From Paraburkholderia lacunae (GTDB lineage: Bacteria > Pseudomonadota > Gammaproteobacteria > Burkholderiales > Burkholderiaceae), in NCBI RefSeq assembly GCF_003353175.1, contig NZ_QHKS01000005.1, positions 124,001 through 188,000 on the forward strand: a DNA stretch of 64,000 nucleotides. Reading direction: 5' to 3'. The notes under the pieces are model-generated. The model did no database searches. It had not been told where the DNA came from and was given only the letters and a program-made list of their open reading frames with translations. Below are positions 8,448 to 17,353 of the stretch, piece after piece (position 1 is the stretch's first letter; each line of letters begins with the position of its first letter). Position numbers and translations under genes: made by a program.

Positions 8448-10064
8448 TCAGTGCTTGATCAGATACATGTCTTGCGTGGCGCGCTGGTCGACGTAGTTGG
8501 TCGGCGTGTAGCCGCCCACATAAGGCTTCACCAGCCGGTCCGCCGAGTACTGGAACAGCGGCACCATCGGGTAGTCGCCCATCGCCAGGTCGTGTGCCTG
8601 GGTGAGCAGGGTGGTGCGCCTCGTGTCATCCAGTTGCTGATTGGCTTCATCGACCAGCTTGTCGACTTGCGGGTTGCAGTAGCGCTGGTCGTTCTGCACG
8701 CTGTTGCAGCGGATCAGATCGAAGTACGACATCGCGTCGTTGTAGTCGACGAACCAGCCGTCGCGCGACGCTTGCACCTTGCCGTCGTGGCGCTGTTTGA
8801 GCAGCACCTTGTATTCGACGTTCTCCAGCCTGGCGTTCACGCCGAGCTTGGTGCGCCATTCGGAGGTGGCGAACAGCGCGACTTTCTTGTGCAGGTCGTT
8901 GGTGTTGTACGTCAGCGTGAACGTCAGCGGCTTCGCGTCCGAGTAGCCGGCTTCCTTCAGCAGATTGCGCGCGTAGTCGACGCGCTTGCCCATCGGCCAG
9001 GTGGCCCAGTCAGGCTTGAAGACCGCGGCGCCTTGCGTGCCCTTGGAGATCAGGCCGTACATCGGCAGTTCGCCGTCCGCGGTCAGGCGCGAGGTCAGCA
9101 GGTCGCGGTCCAGCACCATCGAGAGCGCCTGGCGTACGCGTTTGTCCTTGAAAATCGGGTCTTCGTTATTCAGGCTGTAGTAGTAAGTGGCGATCTGGAG
9201 ACCGGATTTCAGCTCGGCGCCGAACTGCTTGCTCACCTGCGAATAGATCCCCGACGGAATCGAATAGGTGTAGTCGAACTGGCCGGCCTGATACATGCGC
9301 ATCGCCGTTTCGTCGTTTTCGATCGGCAGGTAGGTCACTTTCGTGATTACGACCTTGCCGGCGTTCCAGTATGTGCTGCTTTTGGTGCCCACCAGGCGGT
9401 TGCTCGGCTGCCAGTCGGTCAGCGCATACGGGCCATTGCCGACGAAGTTGCCCGGGCGGGTCCAGTCGCCGCCGAACTTCGCCACGGTCGCGCGATTGAC
9501 CGGCGCCATGGTCGGCATGGCAGCCAGTTGCGGGAAAAAGGCGGCGGGCACCTCGGTCGTCACTTCGAGCGTGTACGGATCGGGCGCGCGCACGCCGAGG
9601 CTCGTCAGCGGCGCCTTGCCGGCGAGAATCGCCTTGGCGTTCTTCACGAATTCGACCAGTACCGTGTACTTCGAACCCGTCTTCGGATCGAGCACGCGTT
9701 GCCACGCATAGACGAAGTCGTCCGCGGTGACGGGCTGGCCGCTGCTCCAGCGCGCGTCGTGGCGCAGCTTGAACACCCAGGTGTCGGGGCTCGTGCGCGT
9801 CCACGATTGCGCGACGCCTGGCACCACCGCGCCGGCCGCGTCGATGCGCGTCAGGCCTTCGAACAGGTCGAGCGCGATCGTGTTGCCGGTCCATGATTCG
9901 ATGTGCGCCGGGTCGAGCGACTCGGTTTCGGTCGGCACCTGGCGGGTCATTTCCTGGCTGGCGGCGAGCGTGACGCCGGCGGGCACCGTGACGGCGAAGG
10001 CGGAAGGCTGAAGCGTAAGGACGAGCGCGGTCAGCGCCGTCGCGTAGACGAACGGGGTTTTCAT
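8448..10064 (-). CDS. oppA: Periplasmic oligopeptide-binding protein, OppA/MppA-like (SBP family 5)
   Basis: This 538-residue solute-binding protein captures peptides in the periplasm for OppBCDF. A signal peptide covers roughly residues 1-24. Family-5 landmarks follow in order: ESLDPAHIESWTGNTIALDL near 48, a GVAQSW segment, the FVGNGPYALTDW hallmark, and a C-terminal domain with NNEDPIFKDKRVRQAL. It is the first gene of the operon, with the XRE-cupin regulator upstream on the same strand. No clear Shine-Dalgarno precedes the ATG at 10064. Murein tripeptide or general peptide specificity remains open. Confidence 0.92.
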   Translation of the reverse strand: MKTPFVYATALTALVLTLQPSAFAVTVPAGVTLAASQEMTRQVPTETESLDPAHIESWTGNTIALDLFEGLTRIDAAGAVVPGVAQSWTRTSPDTWVFKLRHDARWSSGQPVTADDFVYAWQRVLDPKTGSKYTVLVEFVKNAKAILAGKAPLTSLGVRAPDPYTLEVTTEVPAAFFPQLAAMPTMAPVNRATVAKFGGDWTRPGNFVGNGPYALTDWQPSNRLVGTKSSTYWNAGKVVITKVTYLPIENDETAMRMYQAGQFDYTYSIPSGIYSQVSKQFGAELKSGLQIATYYYSLNNEDPIFKDKRVRQALSMVLDRDLLTSRLTADGELPMYGLISKGTQGAAVFKPDWATWPMGKRVDYARNLLKEAGYSDAKPLTFTLTYNTNDLHKKVALFATSEWRTKLGVNARLENVEYKVLLKQRHDGKVQASRDGWFVDYNDAMSYFDLIRCNSVQNDQRYCNPQVDKLVDEANQQLDDTRRTTLLTQAHDLAMGDYPMVPLFQYSADRLVKPYVGGYTPTNYVDQRATQDMYLIKH

Positions 10065-10182
10065 CGGTTGAGATCGCAGGAAAAGGTCGAGAGAGAAACG
10101 CGCTGGCGCCAGGGCGCCCGGTTATCTGCGTTGCCCGGGCCGGGGCGGCCCTTGTTTCTTGTCCGACATGCAGGATTCCTTA

Positions 10183-10194
10183 CATTAAGTAATG
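10183..10194. promoter_or_regulatory. Dyad upstream of oppA, candidate regulator site
   Basis: CATTAAGTAATG is a dyad with arms CATTA/TAATG in the 173-bp gap before oppA. It lies between two near direct repeats, ATGCAGGATTCC (10168-10179) and ATGCAGGCAATCC (10192-10204). The core TAAGTAA recurs at 10848-10854 in front of the XRE-cupin gene, so both could be targets of that regulator. This is an inference from shared sequence only. Confidence 0.35.
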
Positions 10195-10237
10195 CAGGCA
10201 ATCCCTGGCCGGATCAACCGGATAAGGTGCCTGCCTT

Positions 10238-10810
10238 TTAAAACAGTCTCGGTGTACCCACCCAGACGACCACCGTTTCGCCACGCGCGGTGTTCGCCCA
10301 GCTATGCGGCACCGTCGATTCGTAGTGCGCGCTGTCTCCCGCGTGCAATACGAACGTCTTGCCCTCCAGCGTCAACAGCACTTCGCCGTCGATCACATAC
10401 ATAAACTCTTCACCGGCATGCGTGGTGACTTCCGAACGCTTCTGCCCGGGCGGCATCCTGACAAGGATCGCTTCGAGCTGGCGGCCGCCCGTCAGATTGG
10501 TCAGCCGCGCAAACAGGTTGGCCGAGTCCGCAAAACCGAAAAACTTCAACTGATCGCCACGGCACACGGATCGCTCTTCGCTTGGTGTGTCGACGAAATA
10601 CTGCATCGTCACGCCGAGTGCACTGGCAATCCCGGCCAGCGAACTGATGGACGGTGACGCCAGACCGCGTTCGACTTGCGACAAAAACGGCTTGGAAATA
10701 CCTGCCGCGGTTGCAGTTTCGTCGAGCGTGCGCTTGAGCCGTTGCCGCAACGCGCGGATTTTGCTGCCGAGTTCGAGAGCCGGGCTGTTCTTTTGAATTG
10801 TCGTGACCAT
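10238..10810 (-). CDS. XRE-type regulator with C-terminal cupin domain
   Basis: This 190-residue protein has an N-terminal XRE helix-turn-helix (about 12-72, with ISKPFLSQVERGLASPSISS as the recognition region) fused to a cupin_2 sensor barrel at about 110-185 (HAGEEFMYVIDGEVLL and HYESTVPHSWAN). Such regulators commonly control amine, amino-acid or peptide uptake and sense small ligands in the cupin. It lies upstream of oppA on the same strand and probably regulates that operon. The bases before the ATG read TCCTCC on the coding strand, so there is no Shine-Dalgarno and translation may be leaderless. Confidence 0.9.
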   Translation of the reverse strand: MVTTIQKNSPALELGSKIRALRQRLKRTLDETATAAGISKPFLSQVERGLASPSISSLAGIASALGVTMQYFVDTPSEERSVCRGDQLKFFGFADSANLFARLTNLTGGRQLEAILVRMPPGQKRSEVTTHAGEEFMYVIDGEVLLTLEGKTFVLHAGDSAHYESTVPHSWANTARGETVVVWVGTPRLF

Positions 10811-11175
10811 AGCAGGAGGAAATTAGCCCGTCAAAATTTGTTTGATATAAGTAAATATGGTTTGATTGCGGTCCAGGCCGAGATGACGGGCATTCGGCAG
10901 CCGGTTGCGCAAGGGACCGCGTTTTCGAGACAGCCCTCTATGTTGCCAGAAGCGAAAAGCGCATCCGCCGATTTGGCCGGCGCGCCAAGGGAATTCGCAA
11001 GGCCTCTGGAAAAGAACCGCGGCTTGCACAGAGCGCGTTCTGCTATGCGCATTGAGTATCAGAGGCCATTAAAGACATGACGTCAAAGACTATTTTTGCG
11101 CGGAGCGACCGTGAAACGAATCCCGGATAACGTGTAAGGAGGGGTAATTGAGCAGGATCAGTAAATTCCCTGTTC
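10811..11175. other. Intergenic region before the XRE-cupin gene
   Basis: No gene is recognised here. The first 60 bases are AT-rich and carry the TAAGTAA motif at 10848-10854, so the minus-strand promoter of the XRE-cupin gene is probably there. The remainder lies upstream of the decayed peptide transporter and has no recognisable start for it. Confidence 0.5.
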
Positions 11176-12107
11176 ATGATCGACAAGCTGCACTTTACCG
11201 ACAGCAGCGCCACCCTCACGCGGGGCGCGTTTACGGCGCTGGCGTATGCGTCGCCGTCGATCGGCGGCTGGATCGGCGACAAAATTCTCGGCGCGCGCCG
11301 CACGATGATCTTCGGCGCCGGCGTGCTGGCCGCCGGCTATCTGATGCTTGCGTTGCCCAACGAGGAATTGAACTACCAGCCGCGCTGATTCTGACCGCGC
11401 AGGTGATTCTGTTCTTCGTGTTCTACGTGCAGATGTCGACGTCGCTCACGCTGTTCGCGCTGCGCAATGTCGATCCGCGCTTTTCCCTGTTCGGCGTGAC
11501 GCTGTTCTCGTGGAGCGCCGCGCAATTCCAGGCGCTCAATCCGATCTGGATCATGCTGCTGAGCCCGCTGCTCGCGCTGCTCAACACGAAACTCGCGAAG
11601 GGCGGCAAGGACGTGCCGGTGGCGGTGAAGTACGCGATCGGCTTCGCGGTGGTGGCGGCCGGCTTCTTCGTGTATGCGGCGAGCGGCAACTACGCGGTGA
11701 ATGGGCGCGTGTCGTCGTGGTTCATGGTGGGCGGCTACGGCTTGTATTCGCTCGGCGAGTTGCTGGTCAGCGGGCTGGGCCTCGCGATGATCGCGCGCTA
11801 CGTGCAGGCGCGCATGAGCGGCTTCATGATGGGCGCTTACTTTGTGGCGACCGGCGTGTCGCAATATTTGGGCAGCGTGGTCGCGAACTTCGCGCAGATG
11901 CCGGCGGGCAATCTGGATCCGCTCGAATCGTTGCCGCTGTACACCAGGCTGTTTACCGGCCTGGGCTGGCTCGCGGCGGTGGGTGCGCTGGTCGCGGTGC
12001 TGCTGTTGCCTTTGATGCGCAAGCTCTCGCGCGAGCATCGGCGTTGCAGCGACGAAGCGGGCGAGAACGCGCGGCAAACGGCAGCGCTGGGCGTGGTGGC
12101 GGAGTAA
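11176..12107 (+). pseudogene. Decayed POT-family (DtpA-like) proton/peptide symporter
   Basis: Two plus-strand frames match different parts of one POT transporter. Frame one (11176-11388) gives KLHFTDSSATLTRGAFTALA and TPIIGG-like SPSIGGWIGDKILGARR, equivalent to helices 2-4. Frame two, from about 11385 to 12107, gives QVILFFVFYVQMSTSLTLFA, then FQALNPIWIMLLSPLLALL and LGELLVSGLGLAMIARYV, equivalent to helix 7 to the end. The first helix with the ERF signature is missing, about 200 central residues are deleted, and the frame shifts at the junction, so no functional transporter can be made. It sits beside a complete Opp system, which may have made it redundant. Confidence 0.85.
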
Positions 12108-12200
12108 TCTGCTGCGGTTCTGGAAGCGGCGCGAAAGCGCCGTTGTTCGACTGTAAAAACGCGCACTTGCACTGCATGACAGAAGCACAAAAAATGGGCG

Positions 12201-12491
12201 CTTGTTAAAGCGAGTTTCGCTTACTCCGACATCTTCCGGAACGAAACCGCGAGCCGGTTCCTACCGTTGATCGAGATCACCAGCATCGCGCGCCTGCAAG
12301 CGCCTTTGACCGAAGCGACGCTGGTGAACGCGGCGCGCGAAGTGTCGATCGGCTTGTAAGGTCTCGCGCCGTTTCATCAGCGCGCGAAGCCGCAGCCCGG
12401 CTTGATTTTCGGTTGAGGCATGCTCGCCGTCGAACATATCGACGCGGCTCTCACCACGCTGGCCGGCATGTTGCCGCGCCTCGCCCGCTAA
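12201..12491 (+). pseudogene. C-terminal remnant of a MocR/PdxR-like PLP-dependent regulator
   Basis: One plus-strand frame reads ATLVNAAREVSIGL, stop, GLAPFHQRAKPQPGLIFG, stop, then GMLAVEHIDAALTTLAGMLP and a final stop at 12489-12491. This resembles the end of the aminotransferase-like domain of MocR regulators (GLAPYH...GLLLGYG...AGVAALA). Two in-frame stops (TAA at 12357, TGA in the LIFG*GML junction) and no upstream domains show it is a fossil. The identification rests on a short stretch. Confidence 0.5.
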
Positions 12492-12909
12492 AAGGCCGCG
12501 TGCCATCTGTCGGCGCTTTATCGAAACGGCTGCGGCGTCGCGCGCGATTCCCGCCGCGCCGTACTTTCGCCGCAAAGGGCGTGTTTTTTCCGTCCTGCAA
12601 CTGAGTTTGGCTGACCGTGATCGAGCCGCCGGCTCACTCGAATGTGCCTGCTTCCACGCATCGAAACGAGCTGTAACGCGCGTTACGCGTTCGTATTGCA
12701 GCGCTCTTCGACGCACGCTCACCAGCAAAATACCCGCTAAAACAAGCATCAAAATGTGCTGCGCAGTCTGCGCCGCGCAACAAACCTGCACTGTGATACA
12801 CAAAAGAGTCGCGCAAATCGCATTAGCGCTTGTAGAATCCGGCGTTGAAGCGTGCACATACCGTGTGCGCTTCGTGCAATTCACTGACCACACAACAGGT
12901 AGGAGAAAC
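12492..12909. other. Intergenic region, promoter of the HU-like gene
   Basis: No gene is recognised in these 418 bases. The part from about 12660 on is less GC-rich and leads to an AGGAG ribosome binding site at 12901-12905, so it should contain the promoter of the HU-like gene. Confidence 0.5.
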
Positions 12910-13362
12910 ATGCCGACTTCCGCAAAAAAGGTGGCCAAGAAGGCTGCTGCCCCGGTACCGACCAAGAAGGTTGCTGCAAAGAAAGTCCCTGCGAAGAAAG
13001 CCGTCGCAGCTAAGAAGGTCGCCGTGAAGGCGTCCAGCGCACCGTCGCCGATCAAGGACACCTTCACGAAGGCCTCGCTGGCTGCACACGTCGCTGAACG
13101 CGCCGCTGTGGAACCGAAGACCGCCAAGGCCGTGCTGGCCGCGCTCGAAGACACGATCCTCGGCGCCGTCCATAAGAAGGGCGCTGGCGAATTCACGCTG
13201 TCGGGTCTTCTGAAGATCGTCGTGCAAGCTGTGCCGGCGAAGAAGAAACGCTTCGGCAAAGACCCGTTCTCGGGCGAAGAGCGTTGGTTCCCGGCCAAGC
13301 CGGCTAGCGTGCGCATCAAGGCACGTCCGCTGAAGAAGCTGAAAGACGCAGCAGCAGCCTGA
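12910..13362 (+). CDS. HU-family nucleoid protein with lysine/alanine-rich N-terminal tail
   Basis: This 150-residue basic DNA-binding protein has two parts. Residues 1-45 are a histone H1-like tail of repeated AKK/KKVA units. Residues 50-150 form an HU/IHF fold (TKASLAAHVAERAAVEPKTA, then GEFTLSGLLKIVVQAVPAKK, and the DNA-clasping arm around RFGKDPFSGEERWFPAKPAS). ATG at 12910 is preceded by AGGAG eight bases upstream, which fixes the start over longer in-frame options. It probably compacts or bends DNA like HU, with the tail adding non-specific binding. A strong terminator follows, so it is monocistronic. Confidence 0.9.
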   Translation: MPTSAKKVAKKAAAPVPTKKVAAKKVPAKKAVAAKKVAVKASSAPSPIKDTFTKASLAAHVAERAAVEPKTAKAVLAALEDTILGAVHKKGAGEFTLSGLLKIVVQAVPAKKKRFGKDPFSGEERWFPAKPASVRIKARPLKKLKDAAAA

Positions 13363-13438
13363 TCGCGCTTCATGCGTTGCCGCGGTTTTTTAACTGCGGC
13401 GAACGCGTGAGCCGGCAGGTCATGCAAGTTGTCTGAGT

Positions 13439-13470
13439 CCCCGCGGATGCGAATCCGCGGGGATTTTTTT
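13439..13470 (+). terminator. Rho-independent terminator after the HU-like gene
   Basis: CCCCGCGGAT (13439-13448) and ATCCGCGGGG (13453-13462) form a perfect ten-base-pair stem with a GCGA tetraloop, followed at once by ATTTTTTT. This is a textbook intrinsic terminator for the HU-like gene. Confidence 0.95.
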
Positions 13471-13680
13471 ACGCGCGTTGCCGGTCGTTTTGCGGGGTCG
13501 CCGCGAACGCACCGCAAACGCGCCTCAAACGCACCGCAAGGTGGCCGGCTTCGTATCACGAAGCTGGCGCGCGTTCGGCGCCGCTCCTGTGCTGCTCCGG
13601 TTCGCGCTTGATGCGCGTTTGGTGTGCGTTTAGTACGGATGCGGGCCCGTTCGGCGCCGGCCGCCGCGGCACATCGCGGT

Positions 13681-13776
13681 GCCGCCTATGCACCGTACTA
13701 GCGCATCATGGGCCGGCGCAGTACGATGGCAGCGAGGCGGCGCCGGTCGGATGCGCTGTTCGCGTGCATAGGCGGC
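13681..13776. promoter_or_regulatory. Nested inverted repeats in the leader of the Anbu operon
   Basis: The 414-bp gap 13471-13884 before the Anbu operon contains GCCGCCTATGCAC (13681-13693) matched perfectly by GTGCATAGGCGGC (13764-13776). Inside it is a second dyad, CGTACT (13694-13699) with AGTACG (13720-13725), extended by GCGC/GCGC. Together they could fold into a branched RNA or cruciform. It may be a regulatory leader or a small mobile-repeat remnant. The rest of the gap shows no gene. Confidence 0.45.
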
Positions 13777-13884
13777 GGTTTACACGCGAAAAAGCTCAAT
13801 GGCATAGCGTTTGCTTCAACGATTGTCGAACACCGAATGCGCAGCGCATTCGCCTTCTATCCGACAACAAGAGCGGGGCGTGAC

Positions 13885-15294
13885 ATGCGATGCTATGACG
13901 AGATGCGTCATCATGACGATGCCGTGCGGCCACACTACGCACGCTTTGAACGATGGCTGGTGAAGCAGGGCAATGAAGCGATCGCGCGCAAACGCGCCGA
14001 AGCGGACCTGCTGTTCCGCCGGGTTGGCATCACCTTCGCGGTAAACGGCGATCTGTCGGGTACCGAGCGGCTGATCCCTTTCGATCTGATTCCGCGCATC
14101 ATTCCGCGCAGCGAATGGCAGACGCTGGAAGCGGGTTTGCGACAGCGCGTGCAGGCGCTCAACCTGTTCATCCACGACGTTTATCACGAGCGCAATATCG
14201 TGCGCGCCGGTATCGTGCCGGCCGAGCAGGTCTACACGAACGCGCAGTACCGGCCTGAAATGCAAGGCGTGAATGTGCCGCTCGGTGTTTACGCGCATAT
14301 CGCCGGGGTCGACGTGGTGCGCGCCGGCGACGAGGGCGAGTTCTACGTGCTCGAAGACAACCTGCGTGTGCCGTCCGGCGTGTCCTACATGCTGGAAAAC
14401 CGCAAGATGATGATGCGGCTTTTCCCCGAACTGTTCGTGCAGAACCGCATTGCGCCCGTCGCGCATTATCCCGATCTGCTGCTCGATATGCTGCGTTCGG
14501 TGGCGCCCGAGGGCGTCGACGATCCGGTCGTGGTGGTGCTCACGCCGGGTATGTACAACTCCGCGTATTTCGAGCATACGTTCCTCGCGCAGCAGATGGG
14601 CGTCGAACTGGTGGAAGGCAAGGATCTGTTCGTCGACGACAACTATGTGTTCATGCGCACCACGCAGGGGCCGAAGCGCGTCGACGTGATCTACCGCCGC
14701 GTCGACGACGACTTCCTCGATCCGCTCGCCTTCCGCAACGATTCGGCGCTCGGCGTGCCGGGTCTGTTGACCGCGTATCGCGCCGGGCGTGTCGCGCTCG
14801 CGAACGCCATGGGCACCGGCATCGCCGACGACAAATCGATCTACCCGTACGTGCCGGACATGATCGAGTTCTACCTCGGCGAAAAGCCGATCCTGAACAA
14901 CGTGCCGACCTATCAGTGCCGCAAGCCCGACGATCTCGCGTACACGCTCGCGCATCTGCCTGAACTCGTCGTGAAGGAAGTGCACGGTGCGGGCGGCTAC
15001 GGGATGCTGGTGGGACCGGCCTCCACGAAAGCCGAAATCGAAGCGTTCCGCGAGCGCCTGATCGCGCGCCCCGCGGGCTATATCGCGCAGCCCACCCTGG
15101 CTTTGTCCGCGTGTCCGACCTTCGTCGAAGCGGGCATCGCGCCACGCCATATCGACTTGCGGCCCTTCGTGCTGTCCGGCAAGACCGTCACGATGGTGGC
15201 CGGCGGCCTGACGCGCGTGGCGTTGCAGGAAGGCTCGCTGGTCGTCAATTCGTCGCAAGGGGGCGGCACCAAGGACACCTGGATGGTCGACTGA
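13885..15294 (+). CDS. Circularly permuted ATP-grasp type 2 protein (DUF404/DUF407), Anbu operon
   Basis: This 469-residue protein matches the circularly permuted ATP-grasp enzymes predicted to form peptide-like amide bonds using ATP. Landmarks are DEMRHHDDAVRPHYARFERW at the start, FDLIPRIIPRSEWQTLEAGL, the ATP-binding region VLEDNLRVPSGVSYMLENR near residue 160, and VVKEVHGAGGYGMLVGP near 365. ATG at 13885 gives the usual family N-terminus; a longer frame upstream has no family similarity. It is the first gene of a conserved four-gene set with alpha-E, transglutaminase and the Anbu peptidase. The substrate is unknown. Confidence 0.9.
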   Translation: MRCYDEMRHHDDAVRPHYARFERWLVKQGNEAIARKRAEADLLFRRVGITFAVNGDLSGTERLIPFDLIPRIIPRSEWQTLEAGLRQRVQALNLFIHDVYHERNIVRAGIVPAEQVYTNAQYRPEMQGVNVPLGVYAHIAGVDVVRAGDEGEFYVLEDNLRVPSGVSYMLENRKMMMRLFPELFVQNRIAPVAHYPDLLLDMLRSVAPEGVDDPVVVVLTPGMYNSAYFEHTFLAQQMGVELVEGKDLFVDDNYVFMRTTQGPKRVDVIYRRVDDDFLDPLAFRNDSALGVPGLLTAYRAGRVALANAMGTGIADDKSIYPYVPDMIEFYLGEKPILNNVPTYQCRKPDDLAYTLAHLPELVVKEVHGAGGYGMLVGPASTKAEIEAFRERLIARPAGYIAQPTLALSACPTFVEAGIAPRHIDLRPFVLSGKTVTMVAGGLTRVALQEGSLVVNSSQGGGTKDTWMVD

Positions 15295-15436
15295 CGGGCT
15301 TGCCGAGGTAGTTGCTCACGCAATTGCAGCCGCAACCCAACAAGCCGGCGACGCACCACGTACGCCGCCGGCGCACACGGATAACCAGCGCGGGCCTTGT
15401 TCAAAGGCCCCGCGTCATCAAATACGGAATGCCGTC

Positions 15437-16387
15437 ATGTTAAGCCGCACCGCCGATCACCTCTTCTGGATGGCCCGCTACATGGAGCGCGCGGAGAACA
15501 CCGCCCGCATGCTCGACATCAACCTGAAGGCGCAACTGCTGCCGCAGACGCCCGAGCAGGAATCGCGCGCGCAACGTTCCGTGTTGCGCATCTCCGAACT
15601 CGAAACCGCGTTCGCGCAGCGCTACGACGAACCGACTCGCGACAACGTGCTCGATTTCATGGTGGCCGATTCGACCAATCCGTCGAGCATTCATTCGTGT
15701 TTGCAAGCCGCGCGCGAAAACGCCCGCGCGGTGCGCGGCACCTTGACGACCGAATGGTGGGAAACCATCAACGACACCTGGCTGGAGTTCAACGAGCGCA
15801 CCGCGTCCGGTCAGGCCGTGGGCAACCCGGGTGCGCTGTTCGAGTGGGTGAAGTTCCGCTCGCATCTGTCGCGCGGCGTGACGATCGGCACCGCGCTGCA
15901 GGACGACGCGTTCTTCTTCACGCAGCTCGGCACGTTTCTCGAACGGGCCGACAACACCGCGCGGATTCTCGACGTGCGCTTTGCCGACGTCGAACCGAAT
16001 TCACGCGATGCCGCGCGCCAGCTCGAAGATTTCTACTACTGGACCTCGATTCTCAGCTCGGTGTCGGCGCTCGAAATCTATCGCAAGGTGTATCGCGATG
16101 TGGTGACGCCGGCGCGGGTGGTCGAACTGATGATCCTGAACCAGCAGATGCCGCGTTCGCTGCTGGCATCGCTCGACGGCGTCTGCACGAATCTGGCGAT
16201 GCTGCGCACACAGGGCTCGAACCAGTGTGAACGCTTCGCCGGCAAGCTGCGCGCCGAACTGGTGTACTCCGACATCCGGCAGATTTTCGAAACCGGCCTG
16301 CACGCTTATCTCACGCAGTTTCTTGCCCGCGTGTTCGAACTCGGCAACCTGGTTGCTCGCACCTATCTGATGCTGCCAGTCGCCTGA
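15437..16387 (+). CDS. Alpha-E domain protein (DUF403), Anbu operon
   Basis: This 316-residue all-helical protein has the alpha-E family start MLSRTADHLFWMARYMERAE and the repeated LERADNTARILDVRF segment near residue 170. The charged Glu/Arg helices give the family its name. It almost always accompanies the circularly permuted ATP-grasp and probably works with it as a scaffold or accessory subunit; no catalytic role is established. It follows the ATP-grasp gene by 142 bases and precedes the transglutaminase by 13. Confidence 0.93.
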   Translation: MLSRTADHLFWMARYMERAENTARMLDINLKAQLLPQTPEQESRAQRSVLRISELETAFAQRYDEPTRDNVLDFMVADSTNPSSIHSCLQAARENARAVRGTLTTEWWETINDTWLEFNERTASGQAVGNPGALFEWVKFRSHLSRGVTIGTALQDDAFFFTQLGTFLERADNTARILDVRFADVEPNSRDAARQLEDFYYWTSILSSVSALEIYRKVYRDVVTPARVVELMILNQQMPRSLLASLDGVCTNLAMLRTQGSNQCERFAGKLRAELVYSDIRQIFETGLHAYLTQFLARVFELGNLVARTYLMLPVA

Positions 16388-16400
16388 CGGAGTTTTTTAT

Positions 16401-17201
16401 ATGTACCTGACGATCCGCCACGACACCTCCTATCGCTACGAAGCGACGGTCCACTATTCGATCCAGCAGCTGCGTCTGACGCCGGCAAGCGGCGCCTCGC
16501 AGGTGGTGCGGCGCTGGAGCATCGATGCACCCGGCAAGCTCGACGCCACCTTCGATGCGTACGGCAACGCGCTGCACACGCTGGTCATCAACAAGCCGCA
16601 TAGCGAGATTCATCTGCACGTGGCCGGGGAAGTCGAGACGATTGCCCTGATCGACGGCCGGCTGCCCGATAACGTTGGGCCGATTCCGCTCGAGCACTTC
16701 ACCTGCGCGACGCGTCTCACCGAGGCTGACGCGGCGGTCCGCGAACTGGCCGAATCGGTGCCGGTCCTGACGACGCCGGGCGGGCTGATCGAACTGTCCG
16801 AACAGATCGTGCAGCGCGTGAAATACCGTCCGGGCATCACCGAAGTGACCAGCACTGCCGCGCAAGCGCTCGCGCTCGGCAACGGCGTGTGTCAGGACCA
16901 CGCGCATCTGATGCTGGCTTGCTGCCGGACACGCGGCATTCCGGCGCGCTACGTGAGCGGCTACCTCGAACCGGGCGATGTGCCGCAGTCGGCGAGCCAT
17001 GCGTGGGTCGACGTGTGGCTCGATGGCCTTGGCTGGATTTCCGTCGACGTGACGCATGCCGGGTTTGCCAGCGAACGCTTCTGCCGGCTCGCTGTTGCGC
17101 GCGACTACGAAGCCGCCGCGCCGGTGCGCGGGCGGCGCATCGGCGGTCTGGAAGAGCAGCTGGAGGTGTCCGTCACCGTCAGCGCGCAGCTCTCGCAATA
17201 G
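16401..17201 (+). CDS. Transglutaminase-like cysteine protease, Anbu operon
   Basis: This 266-residue protein has an N-terminal beta domain (residues 1-120, the bacterial transglutaminase-like N-terminal region) and a transglutaminase core. The catalytic triad is visible: Cys164 in GNGVCQDHAHL, His200 in SASHAWVDVWL and Asp216 in WISVDVTH. It could cleave or transfer isopeptide bonds, acting opposite to the ATP-grasp ligase in the same operon. There is no signal peptide, so it should act in the cytoplasm. A ribosome binding site (GGAG) lies just upstream of ATG 16401. Confidence 0.93.
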   Translation: MYLTIRHDTSYRYEATVHYSIQQLRLTPASGASQVVRRWSIDAPGKLDATFDAYGNALHTLVINKPHSEIHLHVAGEVETIALIDGRLPDNVGPIPLEHFTCATRLTEADAAVRELAESVPVLTTPGGLIELSEQIVQRVKYRPGITEVTSTAAQALALGNGVCQDHAHLMLACCRTRGIPARYVSGYLEPGDVPQSASHAWVDVWLDGLGWISVDVTHAGFASERFCRLAVARDYEAAAPVRGRRIGGLEEQLEVSVTVSAQLSQ

Positions 17202-17353
17202 CGGCCACGACGGCCTGGCAGCGCGGCGCGAAGGCGCTTCAGCGCTCACAGCCGTTCAGAAAAGGCCCGCAAAGGCCGTAATACACGATCGAGGCATGTG
17301 CGCGCCGCATTACAATAGCGGCGTTCTGTCGTTTTTTGCGGATACTTTTTCTT

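Noticed and set aside
6386-8458. 690-codon plus-strand frame
   Set aside because: Antisense shadow of oppD, oppC and oppB; His/Arg/Gln-rich composition and no family similarity.
12261-13559. 432-codon minus-strand frame
   Set aside because: Lies opposite the HU-like gene, its terminator and the MocR fossil; crossing a strong terminator and lacking a ribosome binding site argue against it.
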